Source: Rheinheimera sp. A13L
GTDB taxonomy: Bacteria; Pseudomonadota; Gammaproteobacteria; Enterobacterales; Alteromonadaceae
DNA length: 64,000 bases
NCBI RefSeq assembly: GCF_000217935.1
Contig: NZ_AFHI01000005.1
Coordinates: 1 to 64,000, forward strand
Direction of reading: 5' to 3'
Both the position numbers and the translations under genes were made by a program. Below the pieces are notes generated by a model. The model searched no databases. It saw only the letters and a program-made list of their open reading frames with translations, and had not been told where the DNA came from. Positions within the stretch are counted from its first letter, which is position 1. Each line of letters starts with the position of its first letter. This document shows, piece after piece, positions 9,765 through 18,539 of the stretch.

Positions 9765-10222
9765 TGGCTCAACGCTCAGACACCTGGTGGCAACGCAATA
9801 AATTTAAGCTCAATGCTTTAGTGCTGATTTTGCCATTCTGGTTTTTATACGACTCCTTAAGTCCGGTATTTCCACCATCATGGCCTACTCAGAAAGTGGG
9901 AGCTTTTGAAGTTACGCCAACCCCTCTCACCAACGACGGGCCATACCAGCATCATGGCGATTGGGTAAAAGATTTCAGCCTGCAATTTTGTGAAGGTTGT
10001 GTGGCCAATATCCGTCAGGCTTATATGGCGGTAGCAGCAGAGCAACCTTCCATCGAAGATTTTGCCAAAAGCGATTTGAGTATTTTGCATGGCAGCTCTT
10101 TTGCTCAGCATGTGCATGCCAAAGCCACAGCTCAACCTAAAGCCGGTGATAAAGTCTGGTTACTGATTGAAGACTGGCAGGGCCAGCTGCATGTTGGTTC
10201 ATGGGACTGGCCACAATCTTAA
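9764..10222 (+). CDS. Conserved hypothetical membrane-anchored protein, partner of the PepSY gene
   Basis: A 152-aa protein I cannot name. One hydrophobic segment at about residues 15-32 (ALVLILPFWFLYDSL) probably anchors it in the inner membrane with the rest in the periplasm. A CEGC motif near residue 78 (FCEGCVANIR) could bind metal or be redox active. His residues cluster in HHGDW and FAQHVHAKA. Its ATG overlaps the TGA of the PepSY gene, which suggests that it works with that protein. A role in metal or haem handling is only a guess. Confidence 0.7.
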   Translation: MAQRSDTWWQRNKFKLNALVLILPFWFLYDSLSPVFPPSWPTQKVGAFEVTPTPLTNDGPYQHHGDWVKDFSLQFCEGCVANIRQAYMAVAAEQPSIEDFAKSDLSILHGSSFAQHVHAKATAQPKAGDKVWLLIEDWQGQLHVGSWDWPQS

Positions 10223-10297
10223 TTTTTGTTACAAAACCAAGCACAAATTAACCTGCTAAAGCGTTACACTCAGACAGTTTTATTTACGAGGTTGGCT

Positions 10298-11311
10298 ATG
10301 AAACTGTTTTGGTTCGTTTTGCTGCTTGGTTATTCTGCTCAGGGCACTGCTTTGAGCTGGCCGGGTTTTGCCAAACAGCAGTCTTGCCTCGAGCTTTACC
10401 CCACTTATAAGCAACTGGTTGATGAGGTCCGCACTTACACGCCCTGGTACAGCATGGATCACTGGTTAATGCCCTGGTTGCTGCCCAAAGATCAATTCGA
10501 AGTCACCCAACACCAACTGCATTGCGCTCAACTGGAATACCAATCCGATAATCTGTTGGTTCAGGCCTGGGGTTTACAACCTCACAGCAAAAGCACTAAA
10601 AAATGGCCTGTGATTATTTACAACAGAGGCGGAAATGCGGCTTTAGGCAGGCTGGATTTTGTCTCTGTGTTACGCCAGCTAAGCCCTTTAGCACAGCAGG
10701 GTTTTATTGTGTTGGCCAGCCAGTACAGAGGCTCTGTACCCCAAGATCAAAGCACCTATGGCAAAGATCAGTTTGGTGGTGATGACGTGAATGACATTCA
10801 TCAGTTGATTGAGCTGGCCAAACAGCTGCCAGAGGCCGACGCCGATAATATTTTTTTATACGGTATCAGCAGAGGCGGCATTATGAGTTATCTGACGGCA
10901 CGGCAACGCGATGATATCCGCGCTATGGCCATTACTGCCGCGCCCACAGATTTAGTCACTGAACTGCCCCGTTTGCCAGAAATGGAACTTATTTTCCGTA
11001 GCCTGATCCCTAACTACGATCAAAACAAACAACAGGCACTGCAACAACGTTCTGTTTTGTATTGGGCTGAAGAATTACCTGCCAGCTTACCCATTTTATT
11101 GATGTATGGCGCAGAGGACCAAAGAGTTCATCCTGACAATTCACAGCGACTGGCAGCTAAACTGACAAAACTGCAACGCCCGGTAAAATTAATTGAATTT
11201 ACCGATGCGGACCACTTGTTAACAGACTACAAAGAGCAGGAACGCCAGGCCATGTTGCAGTGGTTTCGTCAGCACCAGCAGAATGAGCAAAAAGCAGCCG
11301 CAGCTCCTTAA
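10298..11311 (+). CDS. Secreted alpha/beta hydrolase, prolyl-oligopeptidase (S9)-like
   Basis: A 337-aa protein with an N-terminal signal peptide (MKLFWFVLLLGYSAQGTAL). The catalytic domain resembles the dipeptidyl-peptidase/acyl-peptidase fold. The nucleophile elbow is GISRGG, the acid lies in MYGAEDQRVHP and the His in DADHLL. The ATG at 10298 has a GAGG ribosome site; an in-frame start at 10226 would bury the signal peptide. It is convergent with the next gene, sharing 4 bases at the 3' ends. The substrate may be a peptide or an ester; it lacks the beta-propeller of full S9 enzymes. Confidence 0.8.
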   Translation: MKLFWFVLLLGYSAQGTALSWPGFAKQQSCLELYPTYKQLVDEVRTYTPWYSMDHWLMPWLLPKDQFEVTQHQLHCAQLEYQSDNLLVQAWGLQPHSKSTKKWPVIIYNRGGNAALGRLDFVSVLRQLSPLAQQGFIVLASQYRGSVPQDQSTYGKDQFGGDDVNDIHQLIELAKQLPEADADNIFLYGISRGGIMSYLTARQRDDIRAMAITAAPTDLVTELPRLPEMELIFRSLIPNYDQNKQQALQQRSVLYWAEELPASLPILLMYGAEDQRVHPDNSQRLAAKLTKLQRPVKLIEFTDADHLLTDYKEQERQAMLQWFRQHQQNEQKAAAAP

Positions 11312-12318
11312 CCAGCAATCTCAACTCTGTTCCGTCCTGACTCTTTGGCTTTATATAAAGCTTGATCCGCGCGTTGTAACAACTGCTCCAACGGGCTTTC
11401 CACTGAACTTGCAATACCTATACTTAAACTGCTTTCTAAACCTGATTGCTGCATCTGCTGCTTAAATTCATGCTGTACCCGTTGTGCCAAATGCAATAAA
11501 CCTTGTGCATCTGTATCCGCAGCAGCCAATACAAATTCGTCGCCGCCTAAACGACAGGCAATATCACTTTGTCTGGCCACCGCCGCCAACACAGTGGCTA
11601 AATGCTGCAATGCCTGATCGCCGGTTTCATGGCCATGCTGATCATTCAGCTGCTTAAACTCGTCGATATCAATCATCATCAAGGCTAAAGCAGTGCCCTG
11701 AGTTTCGGACTGAAGCTGGTATTGTTCAAATTTGGTTTGAAAAGCCCGGCGGTTATCCAGGCCTGTTAACTCGTCGGTATGAGCCAGGTTTTCCATTTGC
11801 TGTGCCTGTTGGTACAGCTTATCTATGGTTTTTTCTGCCACTTTGGCCTTTTTTTGTTGCAGTTGCATCTGTTGGTCCAATGCCATCTGGTAAGCGATGG
11901 CGTCTGCAATCAGTTTCAGGCTGATTAACGTATGGTCTTTAATAACCACAAGGTTGTTACTGGCACCACACAAAGTACCTATGGTTTTACCTTCAGATAA
12001 CACTGGCAAAGCAAAAAAACTTTGCATCCCCAAAGCCACACCTGCTGATCCGGGAAATAGCTCTGGCACTGCATCTGACTGCTCCAGTTTTGCATCAAAC
12101 AACAGACGGCACATCGAATCGGACCATTCAACCACAGCACCTTCCTGTACTGGAACACTGAGTTGTCCTTCCACGAGCACCACTTGCTGGGTCAGAGCTT
12201 TCCAGTCAATACGGGTTATAAAGGTGGTATTCAGTCCTGTTAAATGCTGCACTAATTGCAACAAAGGCCGGGCTGCTTGTTCAAGAGCTACACTGGTATA
12301 AAGTTGACGTTGCGGCAT
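11308..12318 (-). CDS. GAF-GGDEF diguanylate cyclase
   Basis: A 336-aa cytosolic protein. A GAF-like sensor domain (about residues 10-155) is joined by a Gln-rich coiled coil (about 150-185) to a GGDEF domain with intact signature CRLGGDEF and an RxxD inhibitory site (RQSD) five residues before it. It should make c-di-GMP in response to an unknown small ligand. No membrane segment is present. It is the second of three GGDEF proteins in the window and shows no operon partner. Confidence 0.9.
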   Translation of the reverse strand: MPQRQLYTSVALEQAARPLLQLVQHLTGLNTTFITRIDWKALTQQVVLVEGQLSVPVQEGAVVEWSDSMCRLLFDAKLEQSDAVPELFPGSAGVALGMQSFFALPVLSEGKTIGTLCGASNNLVVIKDHTLISLKLIADAIAYQMALDQQMQLQQKKAKVAEKTIDKLYQQAQQMENLAHTDELTGLDNRRAFQTKFEQYQLQSETQGTALALMMIDIDEFKQLNDQHGHETGDQALQHLATVLAAVARQSDIACRLGGDEFVLAAADTDAQGLLHLAQRVQHEFKQQMQQSGLESSLSIGIASSVESPLEQLLQRADQALYKAKESGRNRVEIAG

Positions 12319-12494
12319 AACGACTCTGATGGGCTGCAGGATGTAACATCCCTTGTAGCACTGTTTTCTCCCTGATGTGTGATTAGTACGTCGTTTTAGT
12401 TCTGCTGGAGCAAATAAAAAATATTTTTTTCAGGCTGTCGAATTCATTCAGGTTAAGCCGACTACTCAGTGAATCAACCTAAGGAGAACACAAC

Positions 12495-12923
12495 ATGACT
12501 CAATCCATTCAACAGTTATCCCAACAATGGGCCAGTGCAGTAGCCAGCCAGTCGATGGAACAGATCATGGCTTTTTACGCCGACGAGCTGATTGCCTATG
12601 ACGCTGTCGCTCAATTGCAGTTTATTGGTAAAACCGCCTACAAAAGCCATTGGCAACACTGTATGGAATTCTGCCCTGGTGGCCATTCTAAGTTTGAACT
12701 GCGCGATTTAAACATTCAGCAAAACGACCAACTGGCATTCAGTCATGCGCTGGTGTACTGCGAGGGCAGCAATGAAAAAGGCGAAACTCAGGGCTGCTGG
12801 ATGCGCCTGACTCAAGGCTGGCAGATGCAACAAGGTCATTGGCGCATTATTCATGATCATTTTTCCGTGCCTTTTGATATGGTATCAGGCGCCGTGTTGT
12901 TTGAACTGACACCAGAGGCTTAA
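12495..12923 (+). CDS. SnoaL-like / DUF4440-type small protein
   Basis: A 142-aa single-domain protein of the NTF2-like superfamily (start MTQSIQQLSQQWASAVASQSMEQIMAFYADELIAYD in two halves: helix, then the typical YADELIAYD). Members act as small enzymes or ligand-binding proteins. An AAGGAG ribosome site precedes the start. It leads an operon with two DGPF proteins and a sigma factor; SnoaL-like and DGPF proteins are known companions of ECF sigma factors. The specific role is unknown. Confidence 0.82.
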   Translation: MTQSIQQLSQQWASAVASQSMEQIMAFYADELIAYDAVAQLQFIGKTAYKSHWQHCMEFCPGGHSKFELRDLNIQQNDQLAFSHALVYCEGSNEKGETQGCWMRLTQGWQMQQGHWRIIHDHFSVPFDMVSGAVLFELTPEA

Positions 12924-12932
12924 GGAGCAGCT

Positions 12933-13277
12933 ATGAAATATTTATGTTTAGTCTACAGCGATGAAAAGCTGCTGCACTCCTTGCCCGACAGCCCCAAAGA
13001 CGAAGAATGTTTTGCTTATGCAACATCAGTGCAAAACAGTGGCCGTATGCTGGCCGCCGAAGCGCTTCAGCCGATAGACACAGCCACCACAGTGCGGGTT
13101 CGCGCCGGTAAAACCTTGTTAACCGACGGCCCTTTTGCTGAAACTAAAGAGCAACTGGCTGGTTTTTATCTGGTGGAAGCCAAAGACTTAAACGAAGCTA
13201 TTCAACTGGCTGCTGGTATTCCGGCAGCCCGGGTTGGTTCTGTTGAGGTTCGGCCTGTGCGGCAACTGGAGGTGTGA
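12933..13277 (+). CDS. YCII/DGPF-domain protein 1
   Basis: A 114-aa protein of the YCII-related family with the hallmark DGPF motif (LTDGPFAETKEQLAGFYLVE). The family has a ferredoxin-like fold and is closely tied to ECF42-type sigma factors, but its biochemical job is not settled. The start has an AAGGAG site 9 bp after the stop of the previous gene. A second DGPF paralogue begins one base after its stop. Confidence 0.88.
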   Translation: MKYLCLVYSDEKLLHSLPDSPKDEECFAYATSVQNSGRMLAAEALQPIDTATTVRVRAGKTLLTDGPFAETKEQLAGFYLVEAKDLNEAIQLAAGIPAARVGSVEVRPVRQLEV

Positions 13278-13278
13278 T

Positions 13279-13686
13279 GTGAGATTTATGTTACTGATGA
13301 TCCCTAAAGGCTATGAAAGCGCAGCACCAGGCGCTATGCCCGAAGCCGCAGCTGTGGAAGCCATGATGGACTACAACAGAAAATTGCACAACGCTGGTAT
13401 TTTGATGAGCTGTGAAGGTTTACATCCACCTTCTATGGGAGCCCGCGTCAGCTTTACCGCAGGTAAGCCGCTGGTCACAGACGGGCCTTTTACTGAAACC
13501 AAAGAAGTGCTGGGTGGTTTTTGGATGATTAAAGTGAAATCCAGAGCCGAAGCTATTCGCTGGGCCAGCTTATGTCCAGCTGGTGATAACGAAGTAATTG
13601 AAGTGCGGCAAATTCAGGACATTGAAGATTTTCCTGAAGATATTCAACACATTGCTGCTGACTTCGCCACTATGCAAAGTTCGTAA
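13279..13686 (+). CDS. YCII/DGPF-domain protein 2
   Basis: A 135-aa paralogue of the preceding protein, with DGPF in VTDGPFTETKEVLGGFW and the family's typical start MRFMLLMIPKGYES. The GTG at 13279 is chosen because a GGAGG ribosome site (13268-13272) sits just before it and it begins exactly at that conserved start. The longer frame from 13234 would overlap the previous gene. The sigma-factor gene follows within a few bases. Confidence 0.88.
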   Translation: MRFMLLMIPKGYESAAPGAMPEAAAVEAMMDYNRKLHNAGILMSCEGLHPPSMGARVSFTAGKPLVTDGPFTETKEVLGGFWMIKVKSRAEAIRWASLCPAGDNEVIEVRQIQDIEDFPEDIQHIAADFATMQSS

Positions 13687-13690
13687 GCTG

Positions 13691-14938
13691 TTGAATAGCA
13701 AGGTTACAGCCGAAACTATCTCGGCTTTATACCAACAAGAAAGCCGCAGGGTGCTGGCCACCCTGATCCGGCTTTTGGGTGACTTTGAACTGGCTGAAGA
13801 AGCACTGCAGGAGGCCTTTGCCTCTGCTTTACAGCAATGGCCCGTTGACGGATTACCAGAACAACCCAGAGCCTGGCTGGTCTCCACAGGACGCTTTAAA
13901 GCCATAGATAAAATTCGTCAGCAGCAAACCCAGCGTAAATATCAACAACAATGGCTGTTTGAGCAAGATGAAGACAGCGAAGCTTTTCAAGCCGATGAAG
14001 CAAATCATCAAAACTGGCAAGACGATGAGCTGCGACTGATATTTACCTGCTGCCACCCGGCTTTATCCACCGAAGCTCAAATTGCCTTAACCCTAAGAGA
14101 AATTTGTGGTTTAACCACAGAGCAAATTGCCAAGGCTTTTTTAACCAACCCTGTCACCATAGCCCAGCGAATAGTGCGGGCAAAAAACAAAATCCGTGAC
14201 GCCGCTATTCCTTATGAAATCCCAGTTCCAGAGCAATTACCAGAGCGGCTGGATGCCGTGCTTAAAGTCATTTATTTGCTGTTTAACGAAGGTTATAGCC
14301 AAAGTTCGGGCGATCAGCTGCTATGTGCAGAGCTCTGTGCTCAGGCAATACGGTTGGGTTATTTATTGCTGGAGTTACAAACCGACTCTGAAACTATGGG
14401 CTTATTGGCTTTATTGTTATTACAGGAATCGAGGCGTCACGCCCGTATCAATCAACAGGGTGATCTGATTTTATTGGCCGATCAGGACAGAAGTTTATGG
14501 GATCCAACTTTGATCCAACAAGGGGTTCAACTGGTCGAACGCTCTTTAACGGGCCGTCGTATTGGCCCTTATGGTTTGCAGGCCGCCATAGCTGCACTGC
14601 ATGCCGAAAGCCCCACTGCAGCAAGCACCGACTGGCCACAAATTGTGGCGTTATATGATGTGCTATATCGCTTTGAAGCCTCACCTGTAGTGCTGTTAAA
14701 CCGTGCTGTAGCTATCAGCATGGCGCAAGGCCCGGCTGTGGCATTACCACTTTTACTGGCACTGGAACAAAGTGGCGAATTATCACAGTATCACCTGCTC
14801 GACGCCGCTTTAGCCGATATACACCACAAACTGGGGCTAACCCAACAAGCCCGGTTTTATTACCAGCAAGCCCTGAGTAAAACCAGCCAACAGGCTGAGC
14901 AGCGTTTTTTGCAAAAAAGATTGGAGAATTTGTGCTGA
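13691..14938 (+). CDS. ECF RNA polymerase sigma factor, ECF42-type with TPR-like C-terminal domain
   Basis: A protein of about 415 aa. Sigma region 2 (about residues 10-80, with RVLATLIRLLGDFELAEE and the AIDKIRQQ segment) and region 4 (about 120-175, with LTTEQIAKAFLTNPVTIAQR) are followed by a long helical, TPR-like extension of some 230 aa. That layout, next to DGPF proteins, is the known signature of ECF42 sigma factors (COG4941), which have no classical anti-sigma factor. The TTG at 13691 is preferred since the longer frame from 13598 overlaps DGPF protein 2; the ribosome site is weak. The operon probably responds to some stress and may be self-regulated. Confidence 0.88.
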   Translation: MNSKVTAETISALYQQESRRVLATLIRLLGDFELAEEALQEAFASALQQWPVDGLPEQPRAWLVSTGRFKAIDKIRQQQTQRKYQQQWLFEQDEDSEAFQADEANHQNWQDDELRLIFTCCHPALSTEAQIALTLREICGLTTEQIAKAFLTNPVTIAQRIVRAKNKIRDAAIPYEIPVPEQLPERLDAVLKVIYLLFNEGYSQSSGDQLLCAELCAQAIRLGYLLLELQTDSETMGLLALLLLQESRRHARINQQGDLILLADQDRSLWDPTLIQQGVQLVERSLTGRRIGPYGLQAAIAALHAESPTAASTDWPQIVALYDVLYRFEASPVVLLNRAVAISMAQGPAVALPLLLALEQSGELSQYHLLDAALADIHHKLGLTQQARFYYQQALSKTSQQAEQRFLQKRLENLC

Positions 14939-14976
14939 CTCTCGTCTGCAACTCCATATCCGGAAAAACAGCAAAT

Positions 14977-15013
14977 AAAAAACTCCCGGACCATAAGGTT
15001 CAGGAGTTTTTTT
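14977..15013 (+). terminator. Intrinsic terminator of the sigma-factor operon
   Basis: AAAACTCC and GGAGTTTT pair around a loop region containing GGACC-ATAA-GGTTC, followed by a T run at about 15007-15013. It may work in both directions, since the A run before the stem serves the minus-strand dehydrogenase gene ending at 15036. Confidence 0.8.
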
Positions 15014-15035
15014 GCTCAGCCCCAACAGAAGCCGT

Positions 15036-16535
15036 TTAATCCAGATCCGGCATATTCTGATAACACACAGGCCGTAAAAACCGCTGTAAGGAATTACCGC
15101 CTACAGCACTGACTCTGCTGTCTGTGGCTGCCGGGAAAGGGCCGCCATGCTGCATTGCTGCAGACACTTCAACCCCTGTTGGCATCATATTGGCGATAAG
15201 ACGGCCAGCCTTTAATTCCATTTGCCGGATCAGCGCCTTATGTTGTTTAAGCTCATCTGGCTCTGCAAAAAAGCTGCTGGTTAACTGACCAGCAAACAAG
15301 GTCGCCAACATTTGCATTTGAGTGACATCCTGACATAACACCAGGACTGTGGCCGGGCCAAAAATTTCTTCCATCAGCGAAGGCTGGCTTACGACCACCG
15401 AGCTGTCCGTTAAAAACACCCTGAGCCTGCGATCACAGCCCAGCTCCTCTCCAACTCCTTCAACCAACAGCTCAACCCCGGCCATTTGCCTGAACTGCTC
15501 TGCGGTTTTGCTGTAACCCGCTGCAATTTTGGCACTGAGTAAAGGCCCAGCCTGCTGGGTACTGACCAGATCTCTGAGCTTTTGTAAAAACCTCTGCAAT
15601 GCCGGACCCTGAGGTAACAAGACCAGACCGGGTTTAGTGCAAAGCTGGCCCTGACTCTGACTGACAGAGTGCACCAACATCTCAGCCAGCCGTTCTGGCT
15701 GGTGCTCCAGATACCCTGGCAATACAAACACAGGATTCAGCGAACCCAGTTCCGCATAAAAGGGCACGGGTTCAGCCCTTTGTTGCAACAGGTTGGCAAA
15801 ATGCAATCCCACTTGCTGAGAACCGGTAAAAGCTACAGCTTTAATTTTTGGGTCCAGCAGTAACTGCTCTGCACTTTGGTAATTTCGCGCCTGGATCAGG
15901 TTAAACACTCCGGCAGGCATAGCACAGTGATCCGCAGCCCTGGCAATAGCTTTGGCCACCAGTTCAGAGGTGGCGGGATGAGCACTATGGGCTTTCACTA
16001 TCACAGAACAACCTGCCGCCAAAGCCGCAGCACTGTCTCCTCCTGCCACTGAAAAAGCCAAGGGAAAATTACTGGCAGCAAACACCAGCACAGGTCCAAG
16101 CGGAACCTGTCTGAGTTGTAAACCAGCTTTAGCCACAGGCTGGCGTTCAGGCAAAGCAGCATCGTTGATCGGCGCTAACTTCACCATTTCGGCCGCCAGA
16201 AAACTCAGTTGAAAACAAGTTCTTTGCAGCTCAGCTTCCACCCTGCTTCTGCTCAGTGCTGTTTCAGCCATCACCACCGGGATCAATTCGTCCGCACAGG
16301 CTTTGAGCTCAGCCGCAATACGTTGTAAAAAATCAGCCCTCTGTTGTGCTGGCAATTGGCGATATTGCTCAAAGGCCATCTCGGCCGCACTGGTCACCTG
16401 GTGTAACTGCTCAGCACTGGCTTCGGCAAAAGAATAAGCTAAAGGGCTCGAACTGGCCGGGTCAAAGGACTGAATGCCCTCTTCCGCCTGACCACACCAG
16501 TGGCCGGCTATATACTGTTGTCCGCTAATCATCAT
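15036..16535 (-). CDS. Alpha-ketoglutarate semialdehyde (2,5-dioxovalerate) dehydrogenase
   Basis: A 499-aa aldehyde dehydrogenase. It is predicted to oxidise 2,5-dioxopentanoate to 2-oxoglutarate with NAD(P)+, the last step of hydroxyproline breakdown (LhpG or HypH in other bacteria). The catalytic Cys is near residue 299 (SQSQGQLCTKPG) and the general base Glu near 262 (ELGSLNP); both differ from GabD-type signatures and match the 2,5-dioxovalerate subfamily. Its ATG overlaps the stop of the epimerase gene in an ATGA junction, so it is the third gene of a deaminase-epimerase-dehydrogenase operon. Neighbours make the assignment strong. Confidence 0.9.
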   Translation of the reverse strand: MMISGQQYIAGHWCGQAEEGIQSFDPASSSPLAYSFAEASAEQLHQVTSAAEMAFEQYRQLPAQQRADFLQRIAAELKACADELIPVVMAETALSRSRVEAELQRTCFQLSFLAAEMVKLAPINDAALPERQPVAKAGLQLRQVPLGPVLVFAASNFPLAFSVAGGDSAAALAAGCSVIVKAHSAHPATSELVAKAIARAADHCAMPAGVFNLIQARNYQSAEQLLLDPKIKAVAFTGSQQVGLHFANLLQQRAEPVPFYAELGSLNPVFVLPGYLEHQPERLAEMLVHSVSQSQGQLCTKPGLVLLPQGPALQRFLQKLRDLVSTQQAGPLLSAKIAAGYSKTAEQFRQMAGVELLVEGVGEELGCDRRLRVFLTDSSVVVSQPSLMEEIFGPATVLVLCQDVTQMQMLATLFAGQLTSSFFAEPDELKQHKALIRQMELKAGRLIANMMPTGVEVSAAMQHGGPFPAATDSRVSAVGGNSLQRFLRPVCYQNMPDLD

Positions 16536-17533
16536 TTCACCTCAAAGCCATAGGCATAGGGATCTGTGTTATCCACCTGGATCTGATTAAAACCATAAAC
16601 TTTGGCCCAGCCTTCAATAGAAGGGATAATGGCAGGATGCCCTGCTACTTCGGTTTCTGCTTCAATACGGCCTATAAACTGACTGCCAATAATACTTTCA
16701 TGCACAAAGCTGTCCCCCAGCTTTAACAAACCTTTGCTGAACAGTTGAGCCATACGGGCACTGGTGCCTGTGCCACAAGGCGATCTGTCTATGGCATTTT
16801 CGCCGTAAAACACCGCATTAGCTGCATCAGAGCCCGGATTTCTGGCTTTGCCTGTCCATTGCACATGCCGTATGCCTCTGATACTGGGATCCAAAGGATG
16901 CACCACCTCAAAAGCTGCATTGACGGCCTGGCGCACCAAGGGGCTGTACCTTAAAACTTCAGCTGCACTCCAGTGTTCCAGGCCGGGGAAATTAGGCTGC
17001 GGCTCAATAATGACGTAAAAATTGCCCCCATAAGCCACATCAAAACGGATCTCTCCCAGTTCAGCTACATGCACACTGGCATCCTGAATGGCGAGATACG
17101 AAGGAACATTGCGGATTTTCACAGAGCTGACTTTACCGTCCTGCTGCTGGTAATGGATCTGCACCTGACCTGCAGGCACATCCAGCACCAGCTCTCCGGG
17201 CACTTTGGCCTGCAGCAAACCCTGCTCCAAAGCTGCGGTGACTGTTCCTATGGTGCCATGGCCACACATTGGTAAGCAGCCGCTGGTTTCAATAAACAAC
17301 ACCGAAGCGTCGGCATTGTCTGAGCAAGCCGGGTATAAAAAGGAGCCAGACATCATGGCATGACCTCTGGGCTCAAACATCAGAGCCTGACGGATCCAGT
17401 CAAAGCGTTCGATAAAATCCAGCCGCTTTTCACTCATAGTACGGCCCCGTAACTCAGGGTGACCACTGGTGACCAAGCGGACAGGGTTACCGCAGGTATG
17501 AGCGTCTATGCAAAAAAATGTTCCTTGTATCAT
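16532..17533 (-). CDS. 4-hydroxyproline 2-epimerase (proline racemase family)
   Basis: A 333-aa cytosolic enzyme predicted to convert trans-4-hydroxy-L-proline to cis-4-hydroxy-D-proline. Both catalytic cysteines of the family are present: Cys90 in LPMCGHGTIG and Cys253 in DRSPCGTGTSARM. Having both favours an epimerase over the trans-3-hydroxyproline dehydratases, which lack one of them. It sits between the deaminase gene (4 bp upstream) and the semialdehyde dehydrogenase (overlapping). In other bacteria it is called LhpA or HypRE. Confidence 0.93.
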   Translation of the reverse strand: MIQGTFFCIDAHTCGNPVRLVTSGHPELRGRTMSEKRLDFIERFDWIRQALMFEPRGHAMMSGSFLYPACSDNADASVLFIETSGCLPMCGHGTIGTVTAALEQGLLQAKVPGELVLDVPAGQVQIHYQQQDGKVSSVKIRNVPSYLAIQDASVHVAELGEIRFDVAYGGNFYVIIEPQPNFPGLEHWSAAEVLRYSPLVRQAVNAAFEVVHPLDPSIRGIRHVQWTGKARNPGSDAANAVFYGENAIDRSPCGTGTSARMAQLFSKGLLKLGDSFVHESIIGSQFIGRIEAETEVAGHPAIIPSIEGWAKVYGFNQIQVDNTDPYAYGFEVK

Positions 17534-17537
17534 CAGC

Positions 17538-18461
17538 TTACTCCGCTGCGGTCGTGGATAAAGCCTGCAGATCCGGTCTGTTGGTCAGCGCTGCAGCCAC
17601 CACTTGCTCTACATAACGCCGCTCTTCTCCCACTAGTGTTAAACGGGGTAAACGCACATTTTCATGACCCCGCCCTACTATCTGCTCCGCCAGCTTGATG
17701 CATTGCACCAGAGTAGGCACTGTATCCAGACGCAACAAAGGCATAAACCAGCGGTACAACTCCCTGGCTTCAGCCAGCCGGCCTTGCTGAGCTAAGCGAA
17801 ATAAGGCGACAGACTCACGGGGAAACACATTGGTTAAACCAGAGATCCAGCCTGTAGCACCAAGCAGCACAGACTCCAGCGCTATATCATCCACGCCACA
17901 GAAAATGACAAAACGCTGGCCAAACCTTTGATACAACTCACTGATACGGCGGGTGTCAGTGGTAGATTCTTTGATAGCCACAATATTCGGCTCTTCCGCC
18001 AATATCGCCATCATATCCAGATGAATATCCACGCCATAACTGACCGGATTGTTGTACACCATAATGGGCAATTTAGTGGCTCTGGCCACCAGTTGATAAT
18101 GCGTCAGCACTTCCCTGTCCGTGCCGCGGTATACCACTGCTGGCAACAACATAATGCCATCCACACCAATTTGTTCGGCGGCTTTGACATAATCAATGGC
18201 CTCGCCTGCACTATGTTCAGTACAGCCAGCAAGCACCGGAATACGGCCATTAACAGTGCGTACTGTATGCTGCAGAAATTCCCGCTTTTCTGCTGATGTT
18301 AAAGAGGCATTTTCTCCCACAGTACCCAGCACAATAATACCGTTGATCCCATCCTCAATCAGTTGCTCCAGCATCCTTCTGTTGGCCTGATAATTAATAG
18401 ATCCATCTTCATAAAACTGAGTCGAGATTGCCGGGTAAACCCCTTGCCATTTGTGGTGCAT
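17538..18461 (-). CDS. 1-pyrroline-4-hydroxy-2-carboxylate deaminase (DapA/NAL superfamily)
   Basis: A 307-aa TIM-barrel lyase. By context it converts 1-pyrroline-4-hydroxy-2-carboxylate to alpha-ketoglutarate semialdehyde plus ammonia (LhpC or HypD elsewhere). Family residues are visible: the Schiff-base Lys164 (IVAIKEST), Tyr136 (MVYNNPV) and the GTVGE loop at 46-50. A housekeeping DapA role is unlikely given the operon. The ATG at 18461 has an AGAGGA ribosome site; the frame extends upstream to 18548 but that part crosses the promoter and operator. It is the first gene of the minus-strand operon. Confidence 0.9.
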   Translation of the reverse strand: MHHKWQGVYPAISTQFYEDGSINYQANRRMLEQLIEDGINGIIVLGTVGENASLTSAEKREFLQHTVRTVNGRIPVLAGCTEHSAGEAIDYVKAAEQIGVDGIMLLPAVVYRGTDREVLTHYQLVARATKLPIMVYNNPVSYGVDIHLDMMAILAEEPNIVAIKESTTDTRRISELYQRFGQRFVIFCGVDDIALESVLLGATGWISGLTNVFPRESVALFRLAQQGRLAEARELYRWFMPLLRLDTVPTLVQCIKLAEQIVGRGHENVRLPRLTLVGEERRYVEQVVAAALTNRPDLQALSTTAAE

Positions 18462-18485
18462 ATTTTTTCCTCTTTGGTTGCGATC

Positions 18486-18520
18486 GACAAAAGAATATTG
18501 TATACAATCTACAATATCAA
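18486..18520. promoter_or_regulatory. Divergent hydroxyproline promoters with GntR-type operator
   Basis: A perfect 12-bp palindrome ATTGTATACAAT (18497-18508) sits between the divergent deaminase and oxidoreductase genes. A rightward promoter, TTGCGA (18478-18483) then 17 bp then TATACA (18501-18506), and a leftward one, TTGATA (complement of 18515-18520) then 17 bp then TATTCT (complement of 18492-18497), both have their -10 box inside or touching the palindrome. One bound repressor could thus silence both operons. The extended arm ATATTGTATA recurs at three other promoters of the locus. Confidence 0.7.
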
Positions 18521-18539
18521 GTATTTTTAGGATCCATTG

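Noticed and set aside
13598-13690. N-terminal extension of the sigma factor
   Set aside because: It overlaps DGPF protein 2 in another frame and does not resemble sigma region 2; the start was moved to TTG 13691.
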